A stretch of DNA of 64,000 nt. It comes from CAZXCK01 sp964639225 (GTDB lineage: Bacteria; Chloroflexota; Anaerolineae; Aggregatilineales; Phototrophicaceae). Position 1 is the first letter of the stretch; each line of letters begins with the position of its first letter. The translations under genes were made by a program, and so were the position numbers. The stretch is taken from NCBI GenBank assembly GCA_964639225.1, contig CAZXCK010000008.1:4917-68916 (forward strand), given 5' to 3'. The notes under the pieces are model-generated. The model ran no database searches and had not been told where the DNA came from. It saw only the letters and a program-made list of their open reading frames with translations. Shown here piece after piece: positions 51,994 through 60,734 of the stretch.

Positions 51994-53513
51994 GAGGCTG
52001 CGTCCTTCTCTGTGCGGCCCGCCATCAACAGGCCCAACTGCTCGCGGCTGGCTTCACTAGCCGCGAGCTGGCCCACGATTCGCCCTTCGTAGAGCACCAC
52101 GTACCGGTCGCACAGGGCCAGGAGTTCGTCCAGGTCTGCCGAGACCAGCAGAATTCCGGTTCCCTGTTCGCGAAGTTCCAGCATCTGCTCGTGGACAAAG
52201 CGCGCCGCGCCTACGTCCAGGCCGCGAGTCGGCTGGGCGGCAATCAGCAGCCGGGGGGAGTTCCCCAGTTCGCGCGCGATGACGATCTTCTGCGCATTGC
52301 CACCAGAGAGCGTACTGACCAGCGTCTTATGATGCGCGGCGCGCACATCGAAGCGCTGCATCAGGTCAGCAGCCTCACGCTGAAGGTTGCCCACGCGCAT
52401 GAATCCCCAGCGCGACTGGGGTCGCTGGTAGTAACGGCTGGCGACCAGATTCTGCCAGATGCTCAGGGGCGGACTCAGCCCTTCCAGGTTGCGATCTTCA
52501 GGGATGAGGGCCAGGCCGCGCTCGCGCCGCTGGCGATTGCTCATGTGGGTGCAGGACTCGCCGTTCAGCAGCACCTCGCCGCCACGCGCCTGACGCAGGC
52601 CGGTGAGCACTTCCAGCAGTTCGAACTGGCCGTTGCCCTCGACCCCGGCCAGCCCGACGATTTCGCCACCGCGCACCGCAAAACTGACGTCCCGCAGCGC
52701 CGGCAGGCCGCGATCATCACGGGCCGACACACCGTGTACTGCCAGCACCTCATCGCGCGGGGTGGCCTCAGTCGTGCGTTTAACAGCGATCACCTCGCTG
52801 CCGACCATCATCCGGGCGATTTCGCTGGTGTTGGTTTCGGCCACATTGACCGTGCCCACGTTCCGGCCACGCCGCAGCACAGTCGCCCGACCGCAGATGG
52901 CCATTACCTCATTCAGTTTGTGCGTGATAAGGATGGCGGTGCGCCCCTCACCCACCAGACGCTGGATCACATCAAACAGCGCGTCCACTTCCTGCGGGGT
53001 CAGTACCGCCGTCGGCTCGTCGAGAATCAGCAGCCGGGCATCGCGGTACAGCAGCTTGAGAATCTCGACCCGCTGCCGGACACCAACCGAAAGGTCGGCC
53101 ACCTGCTTGTCAGGATCAACGCGCAGCCCGAACGCCTCAGCCAGTTCGCGGATGCGGCGATTCATCGCGTTGCGGTCCACAAACAGCCCGCGCTGGCGGG
53201 GTTCGTAGCCCAGGGCTACATTTTCGGCTACGGTCAGCGATGGCACCAACTGGAAATGCTGGTGAACCATACCGATTCCCATGTGGATAGCGGTCTGCGG
53301 ATTGGGGATGGTCACCGGCTGGCCTTCGAGGCTGATGGAACCGCTGTCGGGGGTTTCCATGCCATAAAGAATTTTCATCAGGGTCGATTTTCCCGCGCCG
53401 TTTTCGCCCACCAGCGCGTGGATTTCCCCCTGTTCGACCTGCAGATCAACCGCGTCGTTGGCGACCACACCCGGAAACTGCTTGCTGATCGCCTGCATTC
53501 TGAGATAAGACAT
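51990..53513 (-). CDS. Nucleoside-type ABC transporter ATP-binding protein with two ATPase domains
   Basis: This 507-residue protein starts at ATG 53513; the open frame to 53558 includes the hairpin, so the earlier start is rejected. A GGTGGGA site lies just upstream. The N-terminal domain has Walker A VGENGAGKSTLMKI, signature LSVGVRQRVEI and Walker B LLILDEPTAVLTPQE. The C-terminal domain has a degenerate Walker A GVEGNGQFELLE, signature LSGGNAQKIVIAREL and Walker B LLIAAQPTRGLD. This is the layout of RbsA/NupO-type ATPases. Confidence 0.92.
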   Translation of the reverse strand: MSYLRMQAISKQFPGVVANDAVDLQVEQGEIHALVGENGAGKSTLMKILYGMETPDSGSISLEGQPVTIPNPQTAIHMGIGMVHQHFQLVPSLTVAENVALGYEPRQRGLFVDRNAMNRRIRELAEAFGLRVDPDKQVADLSVGVRQRVEILKLLYRDARLLILDEPTAVLTPQEVDALFDVIQRLVGEGRTAILITHKLNEVMAICGRATVLRRGRNVGTVNVAETNTSEIARMMVGSEVIAVKRTTEATPRDEVLAVHGVSARDDRGLPALRDVSFAVRGGEIVGLAGVEGNGQFELLEVLTGLRQARGGEVLLNGESCTHMSNRQRRERGLALIPEDRNLEGLSPPLSIWQNLVASRYYQRPQSRWGFMRVGNLQREAADLMQRFDVRAAHHKTLVSTLSGGNAQKIVIARELGNSPRLLIAAQPTRGLDVGAARFVHEQMLELREQGTGILLVSADLDELLALCDRYVVLYEGRIVGQLAASEASREQLGLLMAGRTEKDAAS

Positions 53514-53533
53514 ATAAAAATCCCACCAAAAAA

Positions 53534-53559
53534 GATGCCGGAGGGCATCCTCCGGCATC
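53534..53559 (-). terminator. Hairpin with T run after the BMP-family binding-protein gene
   Basis: There are eleven perfect pairs (GATGCCGGAGG at 53534-53544, complement at 53549-53559). Six T follow in the minus direction (A at 53528-53533 on the plus strand). It looks like a true intrinsic terminator placed inside the operon, where it would cap expression of the ATPase and permeases. Confidence 0.8.
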
Positions 53560-53576
53560 CATTAGCTACATCAGGT

Positions 53577-54692
53577 TTATTCTTCGGCTTCAGCCATCAT
53601 CGACAGCAGTTCTTCGACGCCGTCGCAGGTTGGATTCTCTACCAGGAAGGTGAAGAATTCATCGTCGATCACGCGGATGTCGATCACGTCGATCTCGCCT
53701 TCCAGGATCGCTTCGCGCGATTCCTCGATGGTTTCCATGTACTCACCAGGAATCAGATGGCGGGTATAAGCCATCTCAGTGAGGCCCACACCATTCTCTT
53801 CCAGGCCGTACTGCTGCACCGTACCGCCCTCAAGCGTGCCCTCGACCGCCTGACGGATCACGTCGTAGATGGCGACATCGACGCGCTTCATCATGCTGGT
53901 CAGCACCGCGCCCGGCGCCAGGTAGTCCTGGTCGCTGTCCACACCGACAGCGAAGAAGCCTTCATCACGCGCGGCGACAATCACGCCTTCGCCCGTGCCA
54001 CCGGCTACCTGGAAGACCACGTCGGCACCCTGTTCGTTCATCGACAGCGCCAGCTCGCGCCCGGTGGTGGGGTCGCCGAAACCGCCGGCATAGGCCAGCA
54101 GCACGTCGATGTCCGGGTTTACCGCGCAGGCTCCCTGCAGATAGCCATACAGGAACACATCAATACCGCTCGACTGCACGCCGCCAATGGCGCCAATCAC
54201 GGCATCCGGGTTGGAACGCTCCAGGTCCTCATCGGTGGTGACCAGCCCGGCCAGCATACCCGCGAGATAAGAGCCGGTGTGCTCGTCGAACATGATCGAA
54301 ACCACGTTATCACCTTCGACGATGGTGTTCACGATGGCGAAGGTGGTATCGGGGTAATCGGGCGCGACACGCGGCAGCGGGTCCAGGTGGGAGAATTCCA
54401 GCGTAATCACCAGGTCGAAACCGGCTTCGGCGGCGGTGCGCAGCAGTTGTTCGCCCTCACCAGCCGGGTTTGACGACTCAATCGGCACCACATCGACGCC
54501 CAGTTCCGCCGCTGCCAGCGTCAGCCCGGCGAAGGCCAGGTCATTATACGAGCGGTCGCCCAGGCCACCCTGCGCGATAATCAGCGCCACACGCGGCAGA
54601 TCATCGTCCTGGGCGGCAGCCACGCCAACACTCATCACACCCAGTGCAGCCACCAGCAAAACAACAAAAACCAGCAAAATGCGTTTATTCAT
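53577..54692 (-). CDS. BMP-family nucleoside-binding protein (PnrA-like)
   Basis: The 371-residue exported protein has a signal peptide that ends GVAAA before QDDD; no lipobox. The BMP fold shows in VALIIAQGGLGDRSYNDLAF, FDLVITLEFSHLDPLPR, SIMFDEHTGSYLAGMLAGLV, VIGAIGGVQSSGIDVFLYGY and VAGGTGEGVIVAARDEGFFAVGVD, a hallmark of purine/pyrimidine-nucleoside receptors. The ribosome binding site is GAGGAGAG. It is followed by the hairpin and then the ATPase. Confidence 0.92.
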   Translation of the reverse strand: MNKRILLVFVVLLVAALGVMSVGVAAAQDDDLPRVALIIAQGGLGDRSYNDLAFAGLTLAAAELGVDVVPIESSNPAGEGEQLLRTAAEAGFDLVITLEFSHLDPLPRVAPDYPDTTFAIVNTIVEGDNVVSIMFDEHTGSYLAGMLAGLVTTDEDLERSNPDAVIGAIGGVQSSGIDVFLYGYLQGACAVNPDIDVLLAYAGGFGDPTTGRELALSMNEQGADVVFQVAGGTGEGVIVAARDEGFFAVGVDSDQDYLAPGAVLTSMMKRVDVAIYDVIRQAVEGTLEGGTVQQYGLEENGVGLTEMAYTRHLIPGEYMETIEESREAILEGEIDVIDIRVIDDEFFTFLVENPTCDGVEELLSMMAEAEE

Positions 54693-54807
54693 GCTTTTCT
54701 CTCCTCATTCAATATTGATCAACGAACAGCTTGTCAGACTCTGAAACCGTAGAATCCTCCTCCTTGTGTACCACTTCTGCCAGCCCCAGTGGAGCCAGCC
54801 TCACACA

Positions 54808-55545
54808 CTATCGTTTGAGCCGCATCGTGTACTGGTACAGATCGGCGTGATACAGCGCCACCACATACTCAACAAACTGACCGTTGATGTCCCAGGTAAA
54901 GCGGCGCGCTTTCAGCAGCGGAAATCCCGGCTCGATTTCCATCAGCGCGGCCTGTTCTGGCGTGGCTGCCACTGCTTCGAGCGTCTCCTCGCCTTCATCG
55001 AGCACCACGCCTTTCATGTTGAGCAGCGCGTAAATCGAGCCAACCTGTTCGAGTTCCTGCCGCTCGATTGACACGCCGTTCAGGTACGAGTGATGAATAC
55101 CAACCGGCATATCATCGACCAGCCGAATCCGTGAAATACAGGTCAGGCGGGTATCGGCGGGCAGGCCGGTACGCTCGACCACTTCTTTGGGCGCGGGGAC
55201 CGGCTCCACACGCAGGATACGTGAACCCGGCTTGAGGTTCCGGCTCATCATATCCTGCGAAAAGCCGACAATCTCACCCAGTTGGTGTTTCATTCGACGT
55301 TGAGAGACAAACGTCCCCCGCCCACGCTCACGATGAATGTAGCCTTCGTCGACCAGTGCTTTCATCGCCTGTCGCACTGTCATCGAGCTGATCTGATAGA
55401 GCTGCGACAGTTCATTCTCCGATGGCAGCAGCTCTCCCGGCTGAATTTCACCGGACTCGATGAGTTCGACGAAGCCCTGCTTCAACTGATGGTAAATGGG
55501 AACCGGGCTGTTCTTATCGATTTTTGCGGGTGCGCCTTTTTGCAT
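54808..55545 (-). CDS. GntR-family (HutC subfamily) transcriptional regulator
   Basis: The 245-residue regulator has an N-terminal winged helix (VPIYHQLKQGFVELIES, PGELLPSENELSQLYQISSMTVRQAM, RERGRGTFVSQ). The C-terminal UTRA effector domain contains VVERTGLPADTRLTCISRI and HHSYLNG, and ends with FTWDINGQFVEYVVALYHADLYQY. It stands first in the nucleoside operon, 115 bases before the binding-protein gene, and probably represses it until a pathway intermediate binds. An AAGGTGG site precedes the ATG. I could not pick a convincing operator. Confidence 0.93.
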   Translation of the reverse strand: MQKGAPAKIDKNSPVPIYHQLKQGFVELIESGEIQPGELLPSENELSQLYQISSMTVRQAMKALVDEGYIHRERGRGTFVSQRRMKHQLGEIVGFSQDMMSRNLKPGSRILRVEPVPAPKEVVERTGLPADTRLTCISRIRLVDDMPVGIHHSYLNGVSIERQELEQVGSIYALLNMKGVVLDEGEETLEAVAATPEQAALMEIEPGFPLLKARRFTWDINGQFVEYVVALYHADLYQYTMRLKR

Positions 55546-55659
55546 CTTTCATCCACCTTGAACACTATAAATGTAGCACAAAAACAAGATCACCACTAGT
55601 TATATACAGAACTGTGGAATAGTACTTCTTACCTGTTTTTGCAACACAGTCTCTGCTCG

Positions 55660-56838
55660 TTAGCGGGGCTGGTTATCCCAACCGAACACCTGCCAGGTGT
55701 CGTCAGCGTTGGCGACGATCTCCCACAGTACGTTGGCGTCGGTATACGGACTGAGTACATCGGGCAGCGCGTTCATGATGTTCAGATACAGCCGCAGATT
55801 GGCCAGTTCCGAACCATGCCAGCCATCGAAGAAATCCTCGTCGGTCAGGTCAATCCAGGCACCGTTGGAATAATCAAAAAAGGAAAAATCATGTCTTTCG
55901 AAAAGCGTCTCCAGTGCCTCTGGCAGTTCCACCATGTAGCCATGATTACCACGCGCCATCATCTCTTCCCACAGGCTGGGCATATACGGCGGTAGAAACC
56001 CGATCACGTAGATATCGTGCCGGGCGGCATAAGCCAGCAACTCATCGAGCTGGTCCAGCCGGGCCTGCGAGACGGTGTCGCCGTAGGCGTACATATCGTC
56101 CCCGGCGCGCATCAGTTCCAGATGGTATTCGCGCTGTTCCGGCTGGCCCAGCCAACCCGCCACCAGGAAATCCCCATAACGCTCGCTGCCATCGCTACGG
56201 AAACCATGACCATCGCGGATGGCGCGCATGCCCAGCGCCGTCCCCTCGCCGCCAGGATCGACACGCCCCAGGTAAGCCGTCACATCGAAGCCGTCACGGT
56301 CGAAACGCTCACCGGCCAGAAGTTCCTGGATGAAAGTCCGGTTGACGGCAAACAGATTGGAGAAATCGTTGACGTCACTGAACTCGACATCCATGTTGTA
56401 CGTCTCGTGGAACCAGGGATGGCTCAAGGACAGAAACAGAACCTCCGGCAGCGCGTCGCGGTCGATGGTCATCAGCAGCTCGCTGATGTCGGCCAGCCCC
56501 CAGCCTGGCCCAGCCGCGTTGTAGAATGCGCCGGGGTCGTGAGTGAAGAAGCCTGCCCGAAACTGTAGAATCCGTGACGAGCCGAGCGCCATCACCTGCG
56601 GCTGGCGCGCATTGACCGACAACCGCTTAAATTCCAGATCCCGATTGCCATAACGATTGAGAAAGAGCACGCTGCCATCGCGCTGCTGAAGCCACACCAC
56701 CCAGCGCAGCGGCATCGACTCGCCGATGTAAATCAGTCCACCGGTCAGCAGCGCAAAGCCAACGGCAAACGGCATCACATATAACACCAGTTTTGTCCAG
56801 AAGGTCCGCCTGCGCATCATCGTAATCGCTGACTGCAT
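55660..56838 (-). CDS. Membrane-anchored SGNH-hydrolase-like partner of an MBOAT protein
   Basis: The 392-residue protein has one N-terminal transmembrane helix (about 16-36), then an extracytoplasmic domain with SGNH elements: ALGSSRILQFRAG, with a nucleophile-type serine, and a late DFFDGWHGSELANLRLY, with the Asp-x-x-His pair. It overlaps the MBOAT gene by one base, like AlgJ/AlgX or DltD beside AlgI/DltB. It probably takes part in O-acylation of an extracellular polysaccharide or other surface polymer. Confidence 0.75.
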   Translation of the reverse strand: MQSAITMMRRRTFWTKLVLYVMPFAVGFALLTGGLIYIGESMPLRWVVWLQQRDGSVLFLNRYGNRDLEFKRLSVNARQPQVMALGSSRILQFRAGFFTHDPGAFYNAAGPGWGLADISELLMTIDRDALPEVLFLSLSHPWFHETYNMDVEFSDVNDFSNLFAVNRTFIQELLAGERFDRDGFDVTAYLGRVDPGGEGTALGMRAIRDGHGFRSDGSERYGDFLVAGWLGQPEQREYHLELMRAGDDMYAYGDTVSQARLDQLDELLAYAARHDIYVIGFLPPYMPSLWEEMMARGNHGYMVELPEALETLFERHDFSFFDYSNGAWIDLTDEDFFDGWHGSELANLRLYLNIMNALPDVLSPYTDANVLWEIVANADDTWQVFGWDNQPR

Positions 56839-58274
56839 CAGAACTGGAAGTAAATGAACTGCTGCGCGCCGGTCCCGTACAATCCGGAAAAGACGACCGC
56901 CGCGCCCAGCAGATAATAAACCGGCCAGCGCACCAGCGCCGGCAGCCGCCCCATCAGGACCGGCAGCGGCGAGCGCTCGGCAAAGGCATCAACGATGATC
57001 AGGCCAGCGATCAGACTCAGCGCCAGCGCGAACTCCACCTGTGCGCCCAGCAGCCCCTCGGCGAACATGGCCGTTACATCTACCGACGGGTCGAACACGA
57101 ACATATGCTCCACGATGTAAAACGCATCATCCATCGAATTTGCCCGGAAAAATACGCGGGTGAAGGCCACAAAGCAGAACGTCAGCAGCATTTTGACGCC
57201 GTCCCACTGCCAGCCGCCCCCATCCGGAAAGACCTTCCAGCCCATGCGCCGCGTCAACGCCTGCGCCGAGACGGCCACCCCGTGCAGCAACCCCCACACG
57301 ATGAACGTCCAGCCGGCGCCATGCCAGATGCCCGTCACAAAAAAGACGATCATCAGGTTGGTCATGTGGCGCACAATCGACACCCGGCTGCCACCCAGCG
57401 GGATATAGATATAGTCCCGAAACCATGTTGACAGCGAGATATGCCAGCGGCTCCAGAACTCGCCCACCGACCGGGCGAAATACGGCTGGCGGAAGTTGTT
57501 CATCAGGTCGAAGCCCATAATCCGCGCTGTGCCGATGGCGATGTCGGAATATGCCGAGAAATCGCAGTACACCTGGAACGAGAAGAAGAATGTCGCCAGC
57601 AGCAGCGTCTCGCCGGTGTGCGCGCCGACATCGTTGTAAACCACGTTGACGTAGATCGCCAGCCGGTCGGCGATGACCACCTTCTTGAAGAAGCCCCACA
57701 GGATCAACTGCAAGCCAGAGACCGCCCGCGCTTCGTCGAAACGATGGTGAGCACGGAACTGCGGAATCAGATTGGTGGCGCGCTCAATTGGCCCGGCGAC
57801 CAACTGCGGAAAAAACGCGACATATGTCGCCACCACGCCCAGATGCTTTTCCGGCTGGATGCGCCCACGGTAAACGTCGATGGTGTACGACATCGACTGG
57901 AAGGTATAAAACGAGATGCCGACCGGCAGCACCACGTCCAGCGTCAGCGGTGTATAACCGACCGCGCTGGCCATCGACTCGTTGAAGAAGTTGAAATACT
58001 TGAACGTAAACAGAATACCCAGGTTGGCGACAACACTCACCGCCAGCCAGCCCTTGCGCCACGCAGGCGACTCGCGCCGGGGTATCATCAGCGCGGCGAC
58101 ATAATCGATCAGTGTCGAGATGGCAATCAGCGGCAGATACTGCACCGTGCCAAAAGCATAAAACACATAGCTCATGACCAGCAGCAGCAGCCAGCGAAAA
58201 CGGTGGCGCGTCCAGAAGAACAGCGGGATCACCACCGAGAAGAAGATGACAAATTCAGGCGATATGAAAGTCAT
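56838..58274 (-). CDS. MBOAT-family O-acyltransferase (AlgI/DltB-like)
   Basis: This 478-residue membrane protein starts at ATG 58274, preferred to an upstream TTG at 58292. About ten helices surround the MBOAT signature: FWSRWHISLSTWFRDYIYIP and the catalytic His in FVTGIWHGAGWTFIVWGLLHG. GPIERATNLIPQF and SAYSDIAIGTARIMGF also match AlgI. It moves an acyl (usually acetyl) group from the cytoplasm to an outside acceptor, working with the SGNH partner encoded next. Confidence 0.92.
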   Translation of the reverse strand: MTFISPEFVIFFSVVIPLFFWTRHRFRWLLLLVMSYVFYAFGTVQYLPLIAISTLIDYVAALMIPRRESPAWRKGWLAVSVVANLGILFTFKYFNFFNESMASAVGYTPLTLDVVLPVGISFYTFQSMSYTIDVYRGRIQPEKHLGVVATYVAFFPQLVAGPIERATNLIPQFRAHHRFDEARAVSGLQLILWGFFKKVVIADRLAIYVNVVYNDVGAHTGETLLLATFFFSFQVYCDFSAYSDIAIGTARIMGFDLMNNFRQPYFARSVGEFWSRWHISLSTWFRDYIYIPLGGSRVSIVRHMTNLMIVFFVTGIWHGAGWTFIVWGLLHGVAVSAQALTRRMGWKVFPDGGGWQWDGVKMLLTFCFVAFTRVFFRANSMDDAFYIVEHMFVFDPSVDVTAMFAEGLLGAQVEFALALSLIAGLIIVDAFAERSPLPVLMGRLPALVRWPVYYLLGAAVVFSGLYGTGAQQFIYFQF

Positions 58275-58506
58275 CGGCGAGCCAGAAACCAAACAAACGC
58301 TGGTAGAGGATACACAGCGCTACAGCCTTTATGCCTGCGAACAGCCAATTGAAGCACGTCTCATCCTACACATTCCAGCAGACACAACAGCCAGCGCGGC
58401 GCATCGCCGGACCAGTTTACCCCATGTATCATACTTAATCCGGCCCCATTTTCCAGTTCGGACAGGCCAGCGCCACGATAACATTACGCTTTGGCCCTTC
58501 AGGTGC

Positions 58507-58515
58507 TGCTATAAT
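58507..58515 (+). promoter_or_regulatory. Extended -10 promoter of the FGGY kinase gene
   Basis: TG-C-TATAAT is a perfect -10 with an extended TG, 45 bases before the start codon. No good -35 at normal spacing is seen. Confidence 0.55.
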
Positions 58516-58559
58516 CAGACACGGAAGTCTTGACATGACAGATTGGAGACCGAGCCAGG

Positions 58560-60029
58560 ATGACAACGCTGGTCATTGATGTGGGCAGCTCGTCGGTGCG
58601 TGCCCTGCTTTTCGACGCGGACAACCAGCCCATACCTGACGCCCAGGCGCAGCACGAACATCGCTTCGCCGCCGACGCGACAGCCGACAGCGACGAACTG
58701 CGCCAACTGGTCGAGGCGTGTATCGACGCCATACTGGCGCATCCGCACGCAACAGAAATCGAAGCGGTGGGTATGGCGACCTTTGTCGGTAACATGGTCG
58801 GCCTGGATACGGATCGCAACCCGGTCACGCCGTTGTACACCTATGCCGATATCCGCAGCCACGACGACGCCCTGCAACTGGCACGCGAATTCGACATGCA
58901 AGCTGTCCACACACGGACAGGCTGCCGTATTCATCCGGCTTATCACCCGGCACGGCTGCATTGGCTCAAACGTACCCAACCCAACCTATATGAGCGCGTC
59001 GCGCTGTGGACCGATTTCGCCTCGGCCTGTTATACGGTCTGGTTCGGGCGGGATGTGCCCACCAGCTATTCGGTCGCGTCGTGGTCCGGTCTGCTGGATC
59101 GTCACACGCTCCAATGGGATGCACAGTGGCGCGACTATCTGCAACTCGCTGACGATGCCCTGCCCGCCCTGGCCGATATGACCGCCGTGCAGACTGGTCT
59201 TAGCCCTACCTACGCCGGGCGCTGGCCCGGCCTGCGTGACGTACCGTTTTACCTGGCCGCCGGTGATGGCGCAGCCGCCAACATCGGCTCTGGCGGAACC
59301 ACGCCAGACCGCCCCGTGCTGACCGTCGGCACGACAGCCGCGCTGCGCATCGTCACCGAGAATCCCGGAATAATTCCGATGGGCCTGTGGTGCTATCGCG
59401 TGGATGCTGACCGGCATCTGGTCGGGGGAGCCACCAGCGAGGGCGGCAATGTGTTCGGCTGGGCGCGAGAGGCACTGCGCCTCGACCGGGACGGTCTGGA
59501 TGCCGCGCTGGCCGGATGCGAACCAGGCGCGCACGGACTCACGGTGCTGCCGTTACTGGCCGGGGAACGCAGTCCGGGTTTCCAGTCCGACGCCAGCGGA
59601 ACCATTCACGGCCTGCGCCTGGATACACGCCCACTCGATATGCTGCACGCGCTGCTGGAAAGTGTGGCGCTGCGCCTGCGCCTGATCTACGAGTTGATGG
59701 GTACACCAGGGGATTATGTGCTGGCCGGTGGTGGCGCGCTGGTGCAGTCGAAAGCCTGGGCGCAGATCATGGCGGATGCCCTGAGCGTGCCCTTGCATCT
59801 GGCGGACACACCCCAGGCGACCGCGCGCGGCGTCGCTCTGCTCATCGCCGAACACCAGCGTCCGGCGGACGTTGCACTGGCGGAAACGCCACAAGCCACC
59901 ATCATCACACCACGCCCCGGTTCAGCAGCCGTTTACGCCGAACTGCTGAACCGGCAGCGTGAGCTATATCAGCGGCTGTATGACTCACGGACTCAGTTGG
60001 CCGCCTCATCATCCGGCACCAGCCAGTAG
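58560..60029 (+). CDS. FGGY-family carbohydrate kinase (gluconokinase/xylulokinase-like)
   Basis: The 489-residue kinase begins TTLVIDVGSSSVRALLFD, the phosphate-1 loop. GDGAAANIGSGGTTPDRPVL and VGTTAALR form the second phosphate region, and YVLAGGGALVQSKAWAQIMADAL near the C-terminus is the adenosine motif. It phosphorylates a pentose, polyol or aldonate. The GTTAALR and SEGGNVFGWARE stretches resemble gluconokinases, but the substrate is not certain. Its end overlaps the convergent ArsR-type gene by 37 bases. Confidence 0.88.
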   Translation: MTTLVIDVGSSSVRALLFDADNQPIPDAQAQHEHRFAADATADSDELRQLVEACIDAILAHPHATEIEAVGMATFVGNMVGLDTDRNPVTPLYTYADIRSHDDALQLAREFDMQAVHTRTGCRIHPAYHPARLHWLKRTQPNLYERVALWTDFASACYTVWFGRDVPTSYSVASWSGLLDRHTLQWDAQWRDYLQLADDALPALADMTAVQTGLSPTYAGRWPGLRDVPFYLAAGDGAAANIGSGGTTPDRPVLTVGTTAALRIVTENPGIIPMGLWCYRVDADRHLVGGATSEGGNVFGWAREALRLDRDGLDAALAGCEPGAHGLTVLPLLAGERSPGFQSDASGTIHGLRLDTRPLDMLHALLESVALRLRLIYELMGTPGDYVLAGGGALVQSKAWAQIMADALSVPLHLADTPQATARGVALLIAEHQRPADVALAETPQATIITPRPGSAAVYAELLNRQRELYQRLYDSRTQLAASSSGTSQ

Positions 60030-60607
60030 TCACCGCCGCCACGCTCGCGCCGCATGTAACCATAACTGATCAGATCGCGGCGCAGGGTGGCGTAGTCGTC
60101 ATGCACCGCCAGCAGAATCTCGTTGACCTGCTTTTCGGTGTAGCGCCGTTCCGGCTCGAAGTGACTCGCCAGCCAGTTGAGGATAACCAGCCACTTCTTG
60201 TCTTTGGACGGTATACGCACCAGCCGGCCATTCTGCATATAGGCGCGCAGCACCTTCTTGTCGGCCTCGTCTACAGTGAGCACCTCAATCCAGCTATCGT
60301 CCACCTCGACCCTTTCCGGTTGAGTCACCGGCTGGTCGATCTCAGCGATATATGCTTTCAGTTTTGCCACACGCTGCTCGTTCAGCCGGTAATGGCGATA
60401 GGTGCCCGCCATCCGCAGCCGCAGCAGCCCAGCCCCATGCAGTTTGCTCACATGATAGGACACGGTCGACTCGGCCAGTTGCAGCGCGTCCGCCAGTTCG
60501 CTGGCTGTCCACTCCCGTTCAGCCACCAATCCGATCAGCCGCAAGCGGTTATCGTCAGCCAGTGACCTGAGCATCGTCAGCAGGTCCTGTTGCTGGTCAG
60601 TGTTCAT
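59993..60607 (-). CDS. ArsR-type regulator with C-terminal DUF2087 domain
   Basis: The 204-residue regulator starts at ATG 60607; the upstream part of the frame contains its own promoter and operators, so the longer reading is rejected. An ArsR-like winged helix (SLADDNRLRLIGLVAE, ASELADALQLAESTVSYHV) is followed by DUF2087 (about 110-200) with RIPSKDKKWLVILNWL, YTEKQVNEILLAVHDDYATLRRDLI and GGDYWL. No metal-binding cysteine pair is seen, so the signal is probably not a heavy metal. It likely represses itself through the tandem sites upstream. Confidence 0.88.
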   Translation of the reverse strand: MNTDQQQDLLTMLRSLADDNRLRLIGLVAEREWTASELADALQLAESTVSYHVSKLHGAGLLRLRMAGTYRHYRLNEQRVAKLKAYIAEIDQPVTQPERVEVDDSWIEVLTVDEADKKVLRAYMQNGRLVRIPSKDKKWLVILNWLASHFEPERRYTEKQVNEILLAVHDDYATLRRDLISYGYMRRERGGGDYWLVPDDEAAN

Positions 60608-60627
60608 CGTCCAGTCACTTTCTCTAA

Positions 60628-60659
60628 TTCGATATCTATCCAATTCGATACTTATCGAA
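60628..60659. promoter_or_regulatory. Tandem 16-bp operator of the ArsR/DUF2087 regulator
   Basis: Two adjacent copies of TTCGATA-N2-TATCGAA lie at 60628-60643 (one mismatch) and 60644-60659 (perfect). They abut with no spacer and lie 21-52 bases upstream of the start codon, the second overlapping the -10 element. Confidence 0.8.
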
Positions 60660-60688
60660 GTATAAGGCATTATCTGACTGAATGTCAA
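60659..60688 (-). promoter_or_regulatory. Promoter of the ArsR/DUF2087 gene
   Basis: A perfect -35 TTGACA (60688-60683) and a -10 TATACT (60664-60659), 18 bases apart on the minus strand, place the transcription start within the tandem operator. Confidence 0.75.
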
Positions 60689-60734
60689 GCACCGATGCCA
60701 CTGGTCATCGAATGATCCGCACAGAGGAGCAAAT

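Noticed and set aside
53514..53558. A longer N-terminus of the nucleoside ATPase (start at 53558)
   Set aside because: It would lie across the terminator-like hairpin. The ATG at 53513 has a GGTGGGA site and begins the conserved domain.
52191..54473. A 760-residue plus-strand open frame across two transporter genes
   Set aside because: It spans the boundary between the ATPase and binding-protein genes in antisense and is biased in composition, with no domain. It is a shadow.
55546..55640. GntR operator upstream of the nucleoside operon
   Set aside because: AT-rich partial dyads are present, but none matches a HutC-type consensus well enough to report as a site.
60608..60688. A longer N-terminus of the ArsR-type regulator (start at 60688)
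   Set aside because: This stretch contains a perfect -35 element, a -10 element and the tandem operator, so it is non-coding.
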